From Actinomadura xylanilytica (lineage in GTDB: Bacteria > Actinomycetota > Actinomycetes > Streptosporangiales > Streptosporangiaceae): a stretch of DNA of 64,000 nucleotides. The notes beneath the pieces were generated by a model. It did no database searches, was not told where the DNA came from, and saw nothing but the letters and a program-made list of their open reading frames with translations. Numbering within the stretch: the first letter of the stretch is position 1; every line of letters begins with the position of its first letter. The stretch lies in assembly GCF_030283145.1 (NCBI RefSeq), contig NZ_JASNWE010000001.1, forward strand, positions 1,611,751 to 1,675,750, in the 5' to 3' direction. This document shows positions 48,708 to 57,057 of this stretch, piece after piece. The position numbers and the translations under genes are program-made.

Positions 48708-49286
48708 GTGAAGCTCGAAGATCAGCTATCGGTGTTGGCGGAGTCGGGCCTGCCGCTTTCAGCGGGCCGGACCGTCGCGGAGTTGTTGTACTCGTTTCCA
48801 CGAGAGGCGTACGAGCGTGAGCCGTTCTCCCTGGTGCTGTTCACCCTCGGCATCGAGGTCGAGAGCGAGCCGTGGGGACGGTGGTTCTGCGACCGAGCGT
48901 GGAACTTCGACACCGAGTGCGTCCATGGGCCGGGCGCGTACGTCAAGATCGCCAGGCAACTGAGCCGGATCGCCGGTCGGCCGGACGCTCTGGCCGACCT
49001 GCGCGACCATGTCGATCTCGACATCGGGGAGGCGTGGATCGAGTACGCGGTCGGCGATCGCCGGCGCCGCTGGGACATCCAGGTCAGCGACGACTGGGCC
49101 GACCTGACGGTGGTCAGTCACCTGATGGCCGAGCTGGAGCACGACGGCCGGCGATTCCATTCGATGGAGAACGGCCAGTCCATGGTGCTGTTCTTCCTCG
49201 ACGACGTCACGGCCGGCCGGCTCAACGAGATCGCGGGCGAGCGTCAGGTCGTCGCCGTTCAGACTGAGTTGGTCGCCGGCTGGTGA
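48708..49286 (+). CDS. Hypothetical protein divergent from MarR gene
   Basis: A 192-aa acidic soluble protein with alternating strands and helices (WFCDRAWNFDTECVHGPGAYVKIA.., then WIEYAVGDRRRRWDIQVSDDWADL). No domain is recognised; the composition resembles immunity-type proteins but without supporting toxin nearby. GTG 48708 is used because a -10 TACGAT precedes it and no other start is supported. The palindromic operator upstream suggests it is a target of the MarR-type regulator. A 40-bp palindrome follows its stop. Confidence 0.7.
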   Translation: MKLEDQLSVLAESGLPLSAGRTVAELLYSFPREAYEREPFSLVLFTLGIEVESEPWGRWFCDRAWNFDTECVHGPGAYVKIARQLSRIAGRPDALADLRDHVDLDIGEAWIEYAVGDRRRRWDIQVSDDWADLTVVSHLMAELEHDGRRFHSMENGQSMVLFFLDDVTAGRLNEIAGERQVVAVQTELVAGW

Positions 49287-49306
49287 TGATGCGGTGTGGG
49301 TTCGGG

Positions 49307-49346
49307 CGACGGCGGCGGCCGGGGCCGGCCCCGGCCGCCGCCGTCG
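49307..49346. terminator. 40-bp perfect palindrome between convergent genes
   Basis: 20-bp arms (49307-49326 and 49327-49346) are exact reverse complements with no spacer, all G+C except one A/T pair per arm. It lies 21 nt past one stop and 11 nt before the other, so a bidirectional terminator is likely. Confidence 0.75.
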
Positions 49347-49356
49347 TCGATGCTTC

Positions 49357-50373
49357 CTAGGGCTTCTGTCCGGGGCTGTCGACGATGCCCGCCTTGAGAC
49401 GGACGGTCAGGTTCAGGAGGTCGCCCTTCTTGAGCGCGACTTCACCGTCGTTGCCGCGGCTCTCGTGGTCCTTGACGACGACCGCGCGCTCACCCCGGTA
49501 CTCGTAGGTCTTCGGGTTGATCAGCAGCTCCTTGTGCAGCCAGCCCTCCTGCGAACGGCCGAGTCCGATCGCGGGACGGCCCGCCGCGTCCGCCCGCCCG
49601 GCGGCGAGCGTCACACCCGGGATCAGCTTGATCGCGCGGAACACCGCCGCCTCCGTCTTCGGCGGCAGCGGAGTGTCCCTGAGCACCGCACTGAGCATGG
49701 CGTACGCGGTCGCGTAGCGGCCCTCCGCCGTGCCGCCGAGCCCGCCCATGTCGGTGTAGAGCCGGCGCAGCAGCGCGCCCGGATCGGTCGGCAGCGCCAC
49801 CAGCGAGGCGTAGTCGGACGGCGGGGTCGTCTGGGGGCCCGTCCCGATGGTCACCACCTTGCCGTGCTCCAGGTGTGCGGCCAGCTTGCCGTCCGCGCGC
49901 TTCCAGGTGCGTGTCACCACGCTCTTGGACGCGTCCTTGGAGACCGCTCCGTTCGGGGTGCTTCCCTCCCGCACCCGGGACTCCAGGTACACCCACTGAT
50001 CAGGCCGGGGCGGGGTGAACGGGCGCTGCTCCGCCGCCAGCGCGGCCCGTTCGAGCGCCACCGACGCGTTGGCCACCGGCCCCGCGGGAATGCCGGGGAG
50101 CACCGGGCGAGGCCGGCCGTGCCCGTCCGTCCCTCCCGTCTGGACGACGGTGACGCCCACCGCGACCGCGGCGGCCAGGACGCCGACCGCCGCCAGCCGG
50201 ACCGCCGGGCGCCGCAGCCGGAACCGCCGCGCCGGCCGGGCCTTCCCGCCCTCGGCGGGGGCGCCCGACAGCGCGGCGCGTTCCAGCAGCGCGGCGCGGG
50301 CCGAGGCACGCGCCGTGCCGGACGGTGCCGCGGGCTCGGCCCAGGTGTCGTGCAGAATCTCGAGGTCGTTCAT
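49357..50373 (-). CDS. CU044_5270-family membrane-anchored protein
   Basis: A 338-aa protein with a cytoplasmic N-terminus (about 1-55), one transmembrane helix (about 58-78) and an extracytoplasmic domain containing WVYLESRVREG, DYASLVALPTDPGALLRRLY and PGVTLAAGRADAAGRPAIGLGR. These are marks of the CU044_5270 family, which is repeatedly found next to ECF sigma factors in actinomycetes. Its ATG overlaps the sigma-factor stop as ATGA, so it is a probable regulator or sensor for that sigma factor, although no zinc-type anti-sigma motif is seen. Confidence 0.88.
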   Translation of the reverse strand: MNDLEILHDTWAEPAAPSGTARASARAALLERAALSGAPAEGGKARPARRFRLRRPAVRLAAVGVLAAAVAVGVTVVQTGGTDGHGRPRPVLPGIPAGPVANASVALERAALAAEQRPFTPPRPDQWVYLESRVREGSTPNGAVSKDASKSVVTRTWKRADGKLAAHLEHGKVVTIGTGPQTTPPSDYASLVALPTDPGALLRRLYTDMGGLGGTAEGRYATAYAMLSAVLRDTPLPPKTEAAVFRAIKLIPGVTLAAGRADAAGRPAIGLGRSQEGWLHKELLINPKTYEYRGERAVVVKDHESRGNDGEVALKKGDLLNLTVRLKAGIVDSPGQKP

Positions 50374-50990
50374 CAGTTCAGGTCCTCTCTGAGCGGGTCG
50401 GTCTCGCCCAGCGCGGCGCGGATCTTCTTGCGGGCCCGGTGCAGTCGTGACCGCGCCGTCCCGTCCGGTATCCCGAGCGCCTCCGCGGCCCCCTGGAGAC
50501 TGAGCTGCGCCCAGGCCACCAGCAGCAGGACGTCCCGGTCGCCGGACGACAGCGAGCCGAGCGCCGCCGCCAGCGCACCACGTCTCGCCCGCGCGTCGAG
50601 CCGTCCGGCGACCAGGTCGGCGTGCCCCTCGGCGACGGCGGGCACGCCGGTGCGGGCGAGCGCCCGGTACTGGCGCACCTCGGAGCGGTGGTGCCGGGAG
50701 ATGAGGTTCGAGGCGATCCCGTACAGCCAGGGGCGCGCGTTGCCGCGCGTGACGTCGTAGCTCCCCTTCCGCCCGAAGGCGATGAGGAACGTCTCGGCCG
50801 CGACGTCGTCGGCGAGGCTCGCGCCGAGCCGCCGGGCCGCGTACCCGTGGACGGCGTCATAGTGCCGGTCGAAGACCTCGGCGAAGCATTCCGGCTCCTG
50901 CTGGGACCGCGCGATGATCGCGCCGTCCCCCTCACCGCGTCCGGCCGCCGTGCGCGGGTCCCGCGCCGGCGTCACCGTCGCCATGTCCAT
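50373..50990 (-). CDS. ECF RNA polymerase sigma factor
   Basis: A 205-aa ECF sigma factor. Region 2 contains FDRHYDAVHGYAARRLG and DDVAAETFLIAFGRK then RPWLYGIASNLISRHHR; region 4 is LSSGDRDVLLLVAWAQLSLQGAAEALGIPDGTARSRLHRARKKI. Region 3 is absent, as expected. Two ATGs (50990, 50984) are possible. It is coupled by ATGA to a CU044_5270-type membrane protein, which probably controls it. Its promoter and stimulus are not recognisable. Confidence 0.95.
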   Translation of the reverse strand: MDMATVTPARDPRTAAGRGEGDGAIIARSQQEPECFAEVFDRHYDAVHGYAARRLGASLADDVAAETFLIAFGRKGSYDVTRGNARPWLYGIASNLISRHHRSEVRQYRALARTGVPAVAEGHADLVAGRLDARARRGALAAALGSLSSGDRDVLLLVAWAQLSLQGAAEALGIPDGTARSRLHRARKKIRAALGETDPLREDLN

Positions 50991-51134
50991 GCTTCTCGGT
51001 TCATGTCATGCCTTCCGCGTGGATGGTCACCCCTGCTTCGCCGATCCCCCGGCCCGCGTTCGCGGTGCGGTGCGGGAGAGCGGGGTGGGGCGGCTGCCAG
51101 CATCGGGAGTCGGAGCCGGGCTAGAAAGATCGGT

Positions 51135-51549
51135 ATGGAACTCGCTCAGATACGCCTGATGGTGTCCGACTTCCCCGCGGTCTACCGCTTCTACCGGGAC
51201 GTGCTCGGGCTCAAGCCGCAGTTCGAGGCCGAGAGCGGCCCGTACGCCAAGCTCAGCCCCGACACCGGACACGCCGCGATCGCGCTCCAGGACCGGGCGC
51301 AGATGGCCGAGGTGCTGGGGAAGCTGGCGGCGGAACCGGAGGGGTACCGCGTTCTGGTGGTACTGCGGGTGGACGACCTGGACGCCGCCCACGCCGAGCT
51401 CACCTCACGGGGGGGCGGCGTTCACCCGGGCCCCGGGCCCGATGGGCGATCGGATGAGGGTCGCCTACCTGGAGGACCCGGAAGGGAATCTGATCGAGCT
51501 CCAGGAGTGGCTGGCGCTGCGCGAGCAGGCTGGTAACACGCCGGCGTAG
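51135..51549 (+). pseudogene. VOC (glyoxalase-fold) protein with +1 frameshift
   Basis: The N-terminal part (MELAQIRLMVSDFPAVYRFYRDVLGL...) is a normal VOC/glyoxalase/bleomycin-resistance-type domain. After AELTSRG a run of seven G (51409-51415) shifts the frame. Removing one G restores the expected ending: AFTRAPGPMGDRMRVAYLEDP, then GNLIELQEW, to a stop at 51549. As read the frame stops at 51536 with an unrelated tail. It may be a sequencing error, a recent mutation or a slippage-prone run. The reading start ATG 51135 has only a weak ribosome site. Confidence 0.8.
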
Positions 51550-51587
51550 CAGCGGGGTCCGTCCGCCGGGTCAGGCTGGGCGCCCGG

Positions 51588-53050
51588 TCATCGCCGGTCG
51601 GGCAGGGTGATGTGCCACCGGCCGGACGGAGTGAGCCAGACGAGGAGTCCGGGCCACGGCTGGGTGAGCCTCCACCCCGGCGTCTGTTTGGTCCGGTGAT
51701 GGCGGCGGCAGAGCGGGGCGAGATTGCACGCGCACGTGACGCCCGGCCGCCACGGCACCGTGTGGTCAAGATCGCAGCGTCCGGACGGGTTGTTGCAGGT
51801 AGGGAACACGCACGCGGCGTGCCGCGCCTCGACCTCGCGGCGCACGGCGGACGGTGCCCGGGATGCCCATGGCGGTCAGGCCCGCTGCCAGGACACACGG
51901 CGTCGCGCAGCTCGGCGATCCGGCCGGTCATCTCATCCAACGCGCGGGCGGTGTGAAGCGGAAGCGCATCGAGTCGTCCAGCGCGCCGCGCCCGCTCGGC
52001 GACAGCGGTGAGCCGCCCGTCGATGAGGGCGGCGAGTGCCTCGATGACGCCCGCCTCGCCGCGAAGCCCGTCGCCATCCCCGACCAGCGCCGGCACCCCG
52101 GCAGGGGCGGCGGGAGCACCGAGGTCAGGCTGAGCGGCACCTTCACTTCGGTGATTCGAGGGCATCCGCCGAGTGGGGGCGTCGCAGGTCTCTCCCCCAC
52201 CGGCGGGCTGTCCGGCTTGAGCGAGCAGGGTGCGGACGGCGTCAGGGAGCGGCGCGCCGTGGAGGAGCTCTTTGGCCAGGTCGGCGCGGATCTGGTTGAG
52301 CGGACGGCTGTCACCGTCGCCCTTGAGCCCGTGGGCGGCTGCGCTGATCTTGTTGTAGATCGCGTGGGCGTCTGTGGCCGCCAGGTCCAGCAACGCCAGA
52401 TTGGACGTTCCCGACGGCGTCTCCCACACCTCGAGCCGCCGGTTCTTCACCGTCGACGCTCGCCGGTCTTCGACGGCCGCGGGCGCGAGGCGCTCCACGA
52501 TCCTGTTCACCTTGCGGCGGAGCTGTCCGGTGGTCTGGTCGGACGCGCCGTCCAGAACGGCCTGTTCGACACGTCCGGCGACGCCGTCGGGCATCCGGTC
52601 GGTCAGGTCGCAGATCACCCGCGCCTTCGACAGGTCGATGCGGCCCGTCTCCAACGCTCGCCGTGTTCCGGGGAGGTCGGTGCTCAGCCTCCCGGAGAGG
52701 TGCATCAGCGTCGCGGCGGCGTTCCCGGTGACGGTCAACGCGGCGGCGACCTCCTCAGTCGTCGACTCGAACGCGGACAGCACCCGGTAATCGGGATCAC
52801 CGTCACGTTCGGCCCGCTCGCGGCGGTGGGCGAGCTCGGCGATCGCGGCCAGTTCACGTGCCTGCGCCCAAGCGGTCTGCCGACGCGCCGCCGCCGCCAC
52901 CTCGAGAAGCTCGGGATCGGACAGGCCACCCAGCCGATCCCGGTCGCCCGACAGGCACACCGCCAACTGCGGCCCAGGAGGGAACCAGCCCCGACCGCCC
53001 CATTCACTCTGCGCCTCAACGAACTCGGCGAGCTGCACGGGCATTCCCAT
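51588..53050 (-). pseudogene. DUF222/HNH endonuclease gene with frameshift
   Basis: The DUF222 part is intact from ATG 53050 (GGGGGG about 10 nt upstream): LAEFVEAQSEWGG.. through ..RIAELRDAVCPG. The HNH domain (CVFPTC, GRCDLDHTVPWRPG, NLAPLCRRHH) lies at 51588-51845 in a different frame, and a stop at 51876-51878 in that frame shows the shift occurs between about 51846 and 51876, or by two nearby shifts. Read straight through, the DUF222 frame makes ~150 aberrant residues instead. These are abundant actinomycete nuclease-like proteins of unknown role. Sequencing error or true decay are both possible. Confidence 0.82.
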
Positions 53051-53378
53051 CAGGAATTCACCCCCCTTCCATCGAACGTCTTTCTTCACCCTATTATCAG
53101 CACCGAGATCCTTTCAAGTGACATTTTGGACAGAATTGTATTCTAAATCTTCCTCACCTCAGCGCCATCTCCCCTGGATCCAGGCGGCCGTCCAACGCTT
53201 CTTGCGGACCGAGGGCGGCTTTATCGGATAGGGGTGGCCAGGGCGGGTGGGTGGTTGCGGTGTCCTCTGCGGGCAGGCGCGAACGCGCAGGTTGCCGGTC
53301 GGCCGGCGGCACGTTGGCCGAGGTCACAGGCAGGGATGAGTGGTCTGGTTGAAGGTCGGCGCGGGGCCAGGGCTTGGA

Positions 53379-53507
53379 GCGCGCGCTTCGCGCGCACCCG
53401 CACCGACGGCACACCCCCAGCGCACGCGCCGACCCCAGGCCGCACCCGTCCTCGCTGACGCTTTTCCGTTCTTCTGCTTTTCGCTTTTCCGCGCGCGAAG
53501 CGCGCGT
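53379..53507. repeat. Long-range inverted repeat of GC-rich palindromes
   Basis: The 17-nt element at 53379-53395 and its inverted copy at 53491-53507 (16 of 17 matching) are each near-palindromic, so they can form local hairpins or one long stem. Confidence 0.6.
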
Positions 53508-53885
53508 GCGCCGAGGAGCGTAGATTTCATCAAGGCCAAGAAACACACCTCTCTCCGCCGGAGACCTCAACCGAAGTGACCTCGACGGACCACCACGTGC
53601 ACGCCATCACCGACCCGCAGGGGAAACCTCAGCAGGGCACCCGCCGAGCCTTCCCAGCTCGAAAGAAAGAAACCCCGGAATAGCAACAACCGAAACGCAC
53701 GCATCGAAATGAACCTGCCGAACACGATCAACCGAACACTCCAACGCGCCGGCTTGCGAGCGTGGACGACTACGGGCATCGATGATGGGCCTCAGGATGC
53801 CGTCCCGAGGTCCGCTGCTACGCGAGACGCCGCTCCCCGCTACATATCTGACTTACCGCCGGGTATGTGCCTGGCTCACCCCCTG

Positions 53886-53917
53886 GACGAACGACGAACG
53901 ACGAACGACGAACGACG
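53886..53917. repeat. 7-bp tandem repeat before acyl-CoA ligase
   Basis: GACGAAC occurs four times plus a partial copy, ending 34 nt before the start codon. The unit is not a multiple of three. Confidence 0.85.
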
Positions 53918-53951
53918 TCCGGCCGTGAGGTCGGATGAGGAGAGAGGTCCC

Positions 53952-55559
53952 ATGCTGCTGCTCGACCGGGTGCGTTCGCTGGCGGGTCTGGGAGTGCGGG
54001 CCGGGCGTGCGGTGCGCGACGTGGGGGTCCTGCATCCCGTCCGTCCGGACCGGGCGGCGCGGCTGCTGTTCCCGTACGTGCGGTTCGGGCCGGTGCCCGC
54101 GACGGTGGGTGCGATGTCGGCGCTTCGGTTCCCCGACCGGACGGCGCTGATCGATGAGCGCGGCGCGTTGACGCACGCGGAGCTGGAGGGGCGGGCTTCC
54201 GCGCTGGCCACGGCGTTGCGGGAACGGCTCGGCGAGGACGAGCGGGTGGGCGTGCTGTGCCGTAACCATCGCGGGTTCGTCGAGACCGTCCTCGCCGCGT
54301 CCCGGCTCGGGAACGACGTGGTGCTGCTCAACACCGACTTCTCCGCCACGCAGCTCGGGCAGGTCATCGAGCGCGAGGGGGTGGGCCTGCTGGTCCACGA
54401 CGAGGAGTTCGACCCGGTCGTGGACGGCGCCTCGTTCGGCGGGCGGCGGGTGCACGCCTGGTCGGGCGGCGGAACGTACGAGACGCTCGACGAGCTGGCC
54501 GAGGCGACCACGGCCGAGCCGGTGATGCCCGGACGGGTCAGCAGGGTCGTCGTGATGACCTCGGGCACGACCGGGACGCCCAAGGGCGCGCGGCACGACA
54601 TCTCGATCGGCTCGGTGCTGCCCGCCGCGCTGAGCCATCTGATGCGGGTGCCGGTGCGGTCGGGCGCGCCGATCGTGATCGCGCCGCCGCTGTTCCACGT
54701 GCTGGGGTTCGGGTACCTGTCGGTCGGGCTGGGGATGGGGATGCCGGTGGTGCTCTCGCGGCGCTTCGACCCGGCCGCGACGCTGCGGGCGATCGAGGAG
54801 CACGAGGCGGAGGCGCTGATCGCGGTCCCGATGATGCTCCAGCGGCTGCTGGACGCGGGCACCGTGACCACGACCGCCACCGTGTCGCTGCGGGTGGTCG
54901 TGTGCGGCGGGTCGGCGCTGCATCCGCACGTGTCGGAGGCGTTCATGGACGCGTTCGGGGACGTGCTGCACAACGTGTACGGGGCCACCGAGACCGGCTG
55001 GGCGACCATCGCGACGCCCGAGGATCTGCGGGCGGCGCCCGGAACCGTCGGCCGGCCCTCGTACCGCCTCACCGTCCGGATCCTGGACGAGGACGGGCGG
55101 GAGGCGCCGCCTGGGGACGTGGGCGAGATCCACACCGGCGGCGGACTCCGGTTCGCCGGGTACACCGGGGGCGGCGGCAAGCGGGTGCGGGACGGCCTGA
55201 CCGGCACCGGCGACCTCGGGCACTTCGATGACGCGGGACGGCTGTTCGTCGACGGCCGGGTCGACGACATGATCGTGTCCGGTGGCGAGAACGTGTTCCC
55301 CGGCGAGGTCGAGGACCTCCTCGGCGGGCACCCCGGGATCGCCGAGACCTCGGTCACCGGCGTCGACGACGAGAGGTTTGGCCGGCGGCTCGCGGCGTAC
55401 GTGGTGCGGGCCGAGGGGGCGAGCGTGGACGAGGACGATGTCCGCGCCTACGTGAAGGCGCACCTGGCCCGCTACAAGGTCCCCAGGGACGTCCACTTCG
55501 TCGACGAGCTGCCCCGGACCAGCACCGGCAAGGTCAAAGCGCGGGCGCTGCGGGGCTGA
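53952..55559 (+). CDS. Acyl-CoA ligase (AMP-dependent synthetase)
   Basis: A 535-aa ANL enzyme of the FadD type that activates a fatty acid as acyl-CoA. The P-loop is MTSGTTGTPKGARH (about residue 200), with YGATETGWA (about 345), TGDLGHFDDAGRLFVDGRVDDMIVSGGENV (about 418-445) and the C-terminal catalytic Lys in RTSTGKVKAR. ATG 53952 has GAGAGG 5 nt upstream; the frame is open further 5' through the tandem repeat but has no good start there. There is no obvious partner nearby. It is the only biosynthetic-type gene in the right half of the accessory segment. Confidence 0.93.
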   Translation: MLLLDRVRSLAGLGVRAGRAVRDVGVLHPVRPDRAARLLFPYVRFGPVPATVGAMSALRFPDRTALIDERGALTHAELEGRASALATALRERLGEDERVGVLCRNHRGFVETVLAASRLGNDVVLLNTDFSATQLGQVIEREGVGLLVHDEEFDPVVDGASFGGRRVHAWSGGGTYETLDELAEATTAEPVMPGRVSRVVVMTSGTTGTPKGARHDISIGSVLPAALSHLMRVPVRSGAPIVIAPPLFHVLGFGYLSVGLGMGMPVVLSRRFDPAATLRAIEEHEAEALIAVPMMLQRLLDAGTVTTTATVSLRVVVCGGSALHPHVSEAFMDAFGDVLHNVYGATETGWATIATPEDLRAAPGTVGRPSYRLTVRILDEDGREAPPGDVGEIHTGGGLRFAGYTGGGGKRVRDGLTGTGDLGHFDDAGRLFVDGRVDDMIVSGGENVFPGEVEDLLGGHPGIAETSVTGVDDERFGRRLAAYVVRAEGASVDEDDVRAYVKAHLARYKVPRDVHFVDELPRTSTGKVKARALRG

Positions 55560-55626
55560 CCCGGCGCCGCCCCAGGGCGGGATGGAAAGCCGGGGCCGCT
55601 CGCACGCGTCGCCGCGCGAAGATGCT

Positions 55627-55772
55627 CAGGCCGCGTGACGGTGGGGTCAGGCCGTGCGGAGGCGAGGTCAGGCCGTGCAGAGGTGAGGTCATGCCGTGCA
55701 GGGGTGAGGTCATGCCGTGCAGGGGTGCTCAAGCTGTGCAGGGGGGTGCTCGGGCCGTGCGGAGACAGGTCA
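55627..55772. repeat. 21-bp tandem repeat array
   Basis: About six degenerate copies of GAGGTCAKGCCGTGCAGGGGT lie between the acyl-CoA ligase and the convergent small gene at 55770. Two central copies are identical. The right end touches the last codons of that gene. Confidence 0.8.
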
Positions 55773-56084
55773 GGCGACGCGCTGTTTGGCGGCCATGCAG
55801 ATGCGGGCCAGGTCGTTGAGGGCGTCGGCGCGGCGCTCGTCGAGCGTGCGGCCGTCGCCCTGGTCGGCCTCGGCGAGGGTGTCGATCACCAGGGAGAACA
55901 CCGGCCATTCGGCGGGCCCGATCGCGCCCTGGAAATCGACGGCGCCGTCCTCGAGGTCGTCGAGATCGAGGTTGCGGGCGAAGGTGGCGAGTGCCGCCTC
56001 GGCCGCCACCACCCCGATGCGCATCGCGAGCGCGGCCGGCTGGCGGTCGACGCGCACGGGGGAATCCACACTGCTAGAACCCAT
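55770..56084 (-). CDS. Hypothetical protein, 104 aa
   Basis: An acidic, soluble, helical protein (ALAMRIGVVAAEAALATFARNLDLDDLEDGAVDFQGAIG..) of a type common in actinomycetes but without known function. ATG 56084 has no ribosome site; a -10-like TATGTT lies 7 nt upstream, so the mRNA is probably leaderless. Its stop abuts a 21-bp tandem repeat array. Two in-frame ATGs upstream are less likely. No neighbour suggests a role. Confidence 0.65.
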   Translation of the reverse strand: MGSSSVDSPVRVDRQPAALAMRIGVVAAEAALATFARNLDLDDLEDGAVDFQGAIGPAEWPVFSLVIDTLAEADQGDGRTLDERRADALNDLARICMAAKQRVA

Positions 56085-56169
56085 GTTCGACAACATAGAA
56101 CACACGAGCGAGCCACGTCGAACGTTTGCACGAGTTCCCAGCTCAGAAAACCACCGCGAACGCCTAATC

Positions 56170-56215
56170 CGCCCCCTAACCCAATCCCCTAACCCAATCC
56201 CCCCTAACCCGCCCC
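56170..56215. repeat. Short CCCTAACCCAAT-type direct repeats
   Basis: CCCCTAACCCAATC is repeated with variation about three times before the methyltransferase stop codon. The strand bias (almost no G) is unusual for this genome. Confidence 0.65.
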
Positions 56216-56998
56216 CTATCCCACCGTCGCCTGGAGGAAGAGGTTGGAGTGGGTGAAGCACACCTCGCCGTCCACCCGGACGGGGCGCATGCCGGTGGGG
56301 GCTCCGGTGCCGGCGAGCTCGTCCTCCAGTTCCTTGCGGATCTGGGCGGCGGGCTCGTCCGGGGTCCGCGACATGGCCAGCCACGGTTCCAGCGGCCGGA
56401 CGTGCTCGAAGCGCTCGGTCCGCTTGACCTCGGCGCCGGCGGCGGTGACCAGCTCGGCGATCCGCTCCTCGGTGAGGGTGGTGCCGTGCGAGGGGTCGCG
56501 GAGGCGTTCGATCCGGTCGGCGTCGCCGTCCAGGCCGGGGGGACGGACCAGGTCGGCGATGACCAGGGCCGCGCCCGGACGGCTGACGCGGGCGGCCTCG
56601 CGCACCACCGCGGCGGGGTCGGCCACCTGGTGCAGCGAGAAGCGGGTGACCACGAGGGTGAACGAGCGGTCGAGGTGGGGCAGGTCGACCGCGTCCCCGC
56701 GGGTGAAGGTCAGGTTGGTGACGCCCTCGGCGTCCGCGGCGCGCTTGCCTTCGGCGAGCATCGCGGGCGTGAGGTCGAGCGCCGTCGCGTGCCGCACCCG
56801 GCGGGCGATCGCGCGGGACACCAGCCCGGTGCCCGCGGCCACCTCCAGGACGACGTCCTCCAGGTCCAGCTCGGGCTCCATGAACCGGACGAGCCGGTCC
56901 AGGTGACGGGTGAAGGCGACGTTCAGCGCCGGGTCCCCGATCGTGGCCGCCTGCTTGGAGAACTCGCGTACGACCATCTCGTCATGCGTCACCGTCAC
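56216..56998 (-). CDS. Class I SAM-dependent methyltransferase
   Basis: A 260-aa UbiE/COQ5-type methyltransferase. Motif I is VLEVAAGTGLVSRAIA (about residue 50), the acidic end of beta-2 is ATALDLTPAMLAEG, motif II/III FTRGDAVDLPHLDRSFTLVVTRFSLHQV (about 100-125), and VSRPGAALVIADLV (about 140) is the post-II strand. The substrate is unknown; related proteins act on quinones, lipids or arsenic, but no pathway partner is nearby. The start (GTG 56998) has no strong ribosome site. It is 59 bp downstream of adnB on the same strand. Confidence 0.9.
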   Translation of the reverse strand: MTVTHDEMVVREFSKQAATIGDPALNVAFTRHLDRLVRFMEPELDLEDVVLEVAAGTGLVSRAIARRVRHATALDLTPAMLAEGKRAADAEGVTNLTFTRGDAVDLPHLDRSFTLVVTRFSLHQVADPAAVVREAARVSRPGAALVIADLVRPPGLDGDADRIERLRDPSHGTTLTEERIAELVTAAGAEVKRTERFEHVRPLEPWLAMSRTPDEPAAQIRKELEDELAGTGAPTGMRPVRVDGEVCFTHSNLFLQATVG

Positions 56999-57057
56999 GT
57001 GGCCTCCTCGTGATGTTTGCCCCGGATCATCCCCGAAAGCACCGTCCGTGAAAAGTC

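Larger units (their letters stand above)
53051..53951. other. 900-bp gene-free, repeat-rich region
   Basis: No convincing gene. The left part is AT-rich for this genome around 53051-53160. A near-palindrome (53379-53395) recurs inverted at 53491-53507 with poly-pyrimidine sequence between. From 53600 to 53850 the DNA is lower in GC with A-rich runs. It ends in a 7-bp tandem repeat just before an acyl-CoA ligase gene. It could be a former mobile-element site or a multicopy intergenic repeat. Confidence 0.55.

Noticed and set aside
49357..50990. CU044_5270-type protein as a classical zinc anti-sigma factor
   Set aside because: It has the right place and topology but no HxxxCxxC motif, so only a general partner role can be stated.
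53379..53507. Inverted repeats as IS-element ends
   Set aside because: No transposase frame lies between them and no target-site duplication was found.
53154..53570. 138-codon minus-strand frame in the gene-free region
   Set aside because: Composition is low-complexity, it has no ribosome site or domain, and it overlaps the inverted palindromes.
56170..56215. CCCTAA repeats as a telomere or chromosome end
   Set aside because: Too few copies, imperfect, and lying between ordinary genes. Actinomycete linear chromosome ends use terminal inverted repeats, not this.
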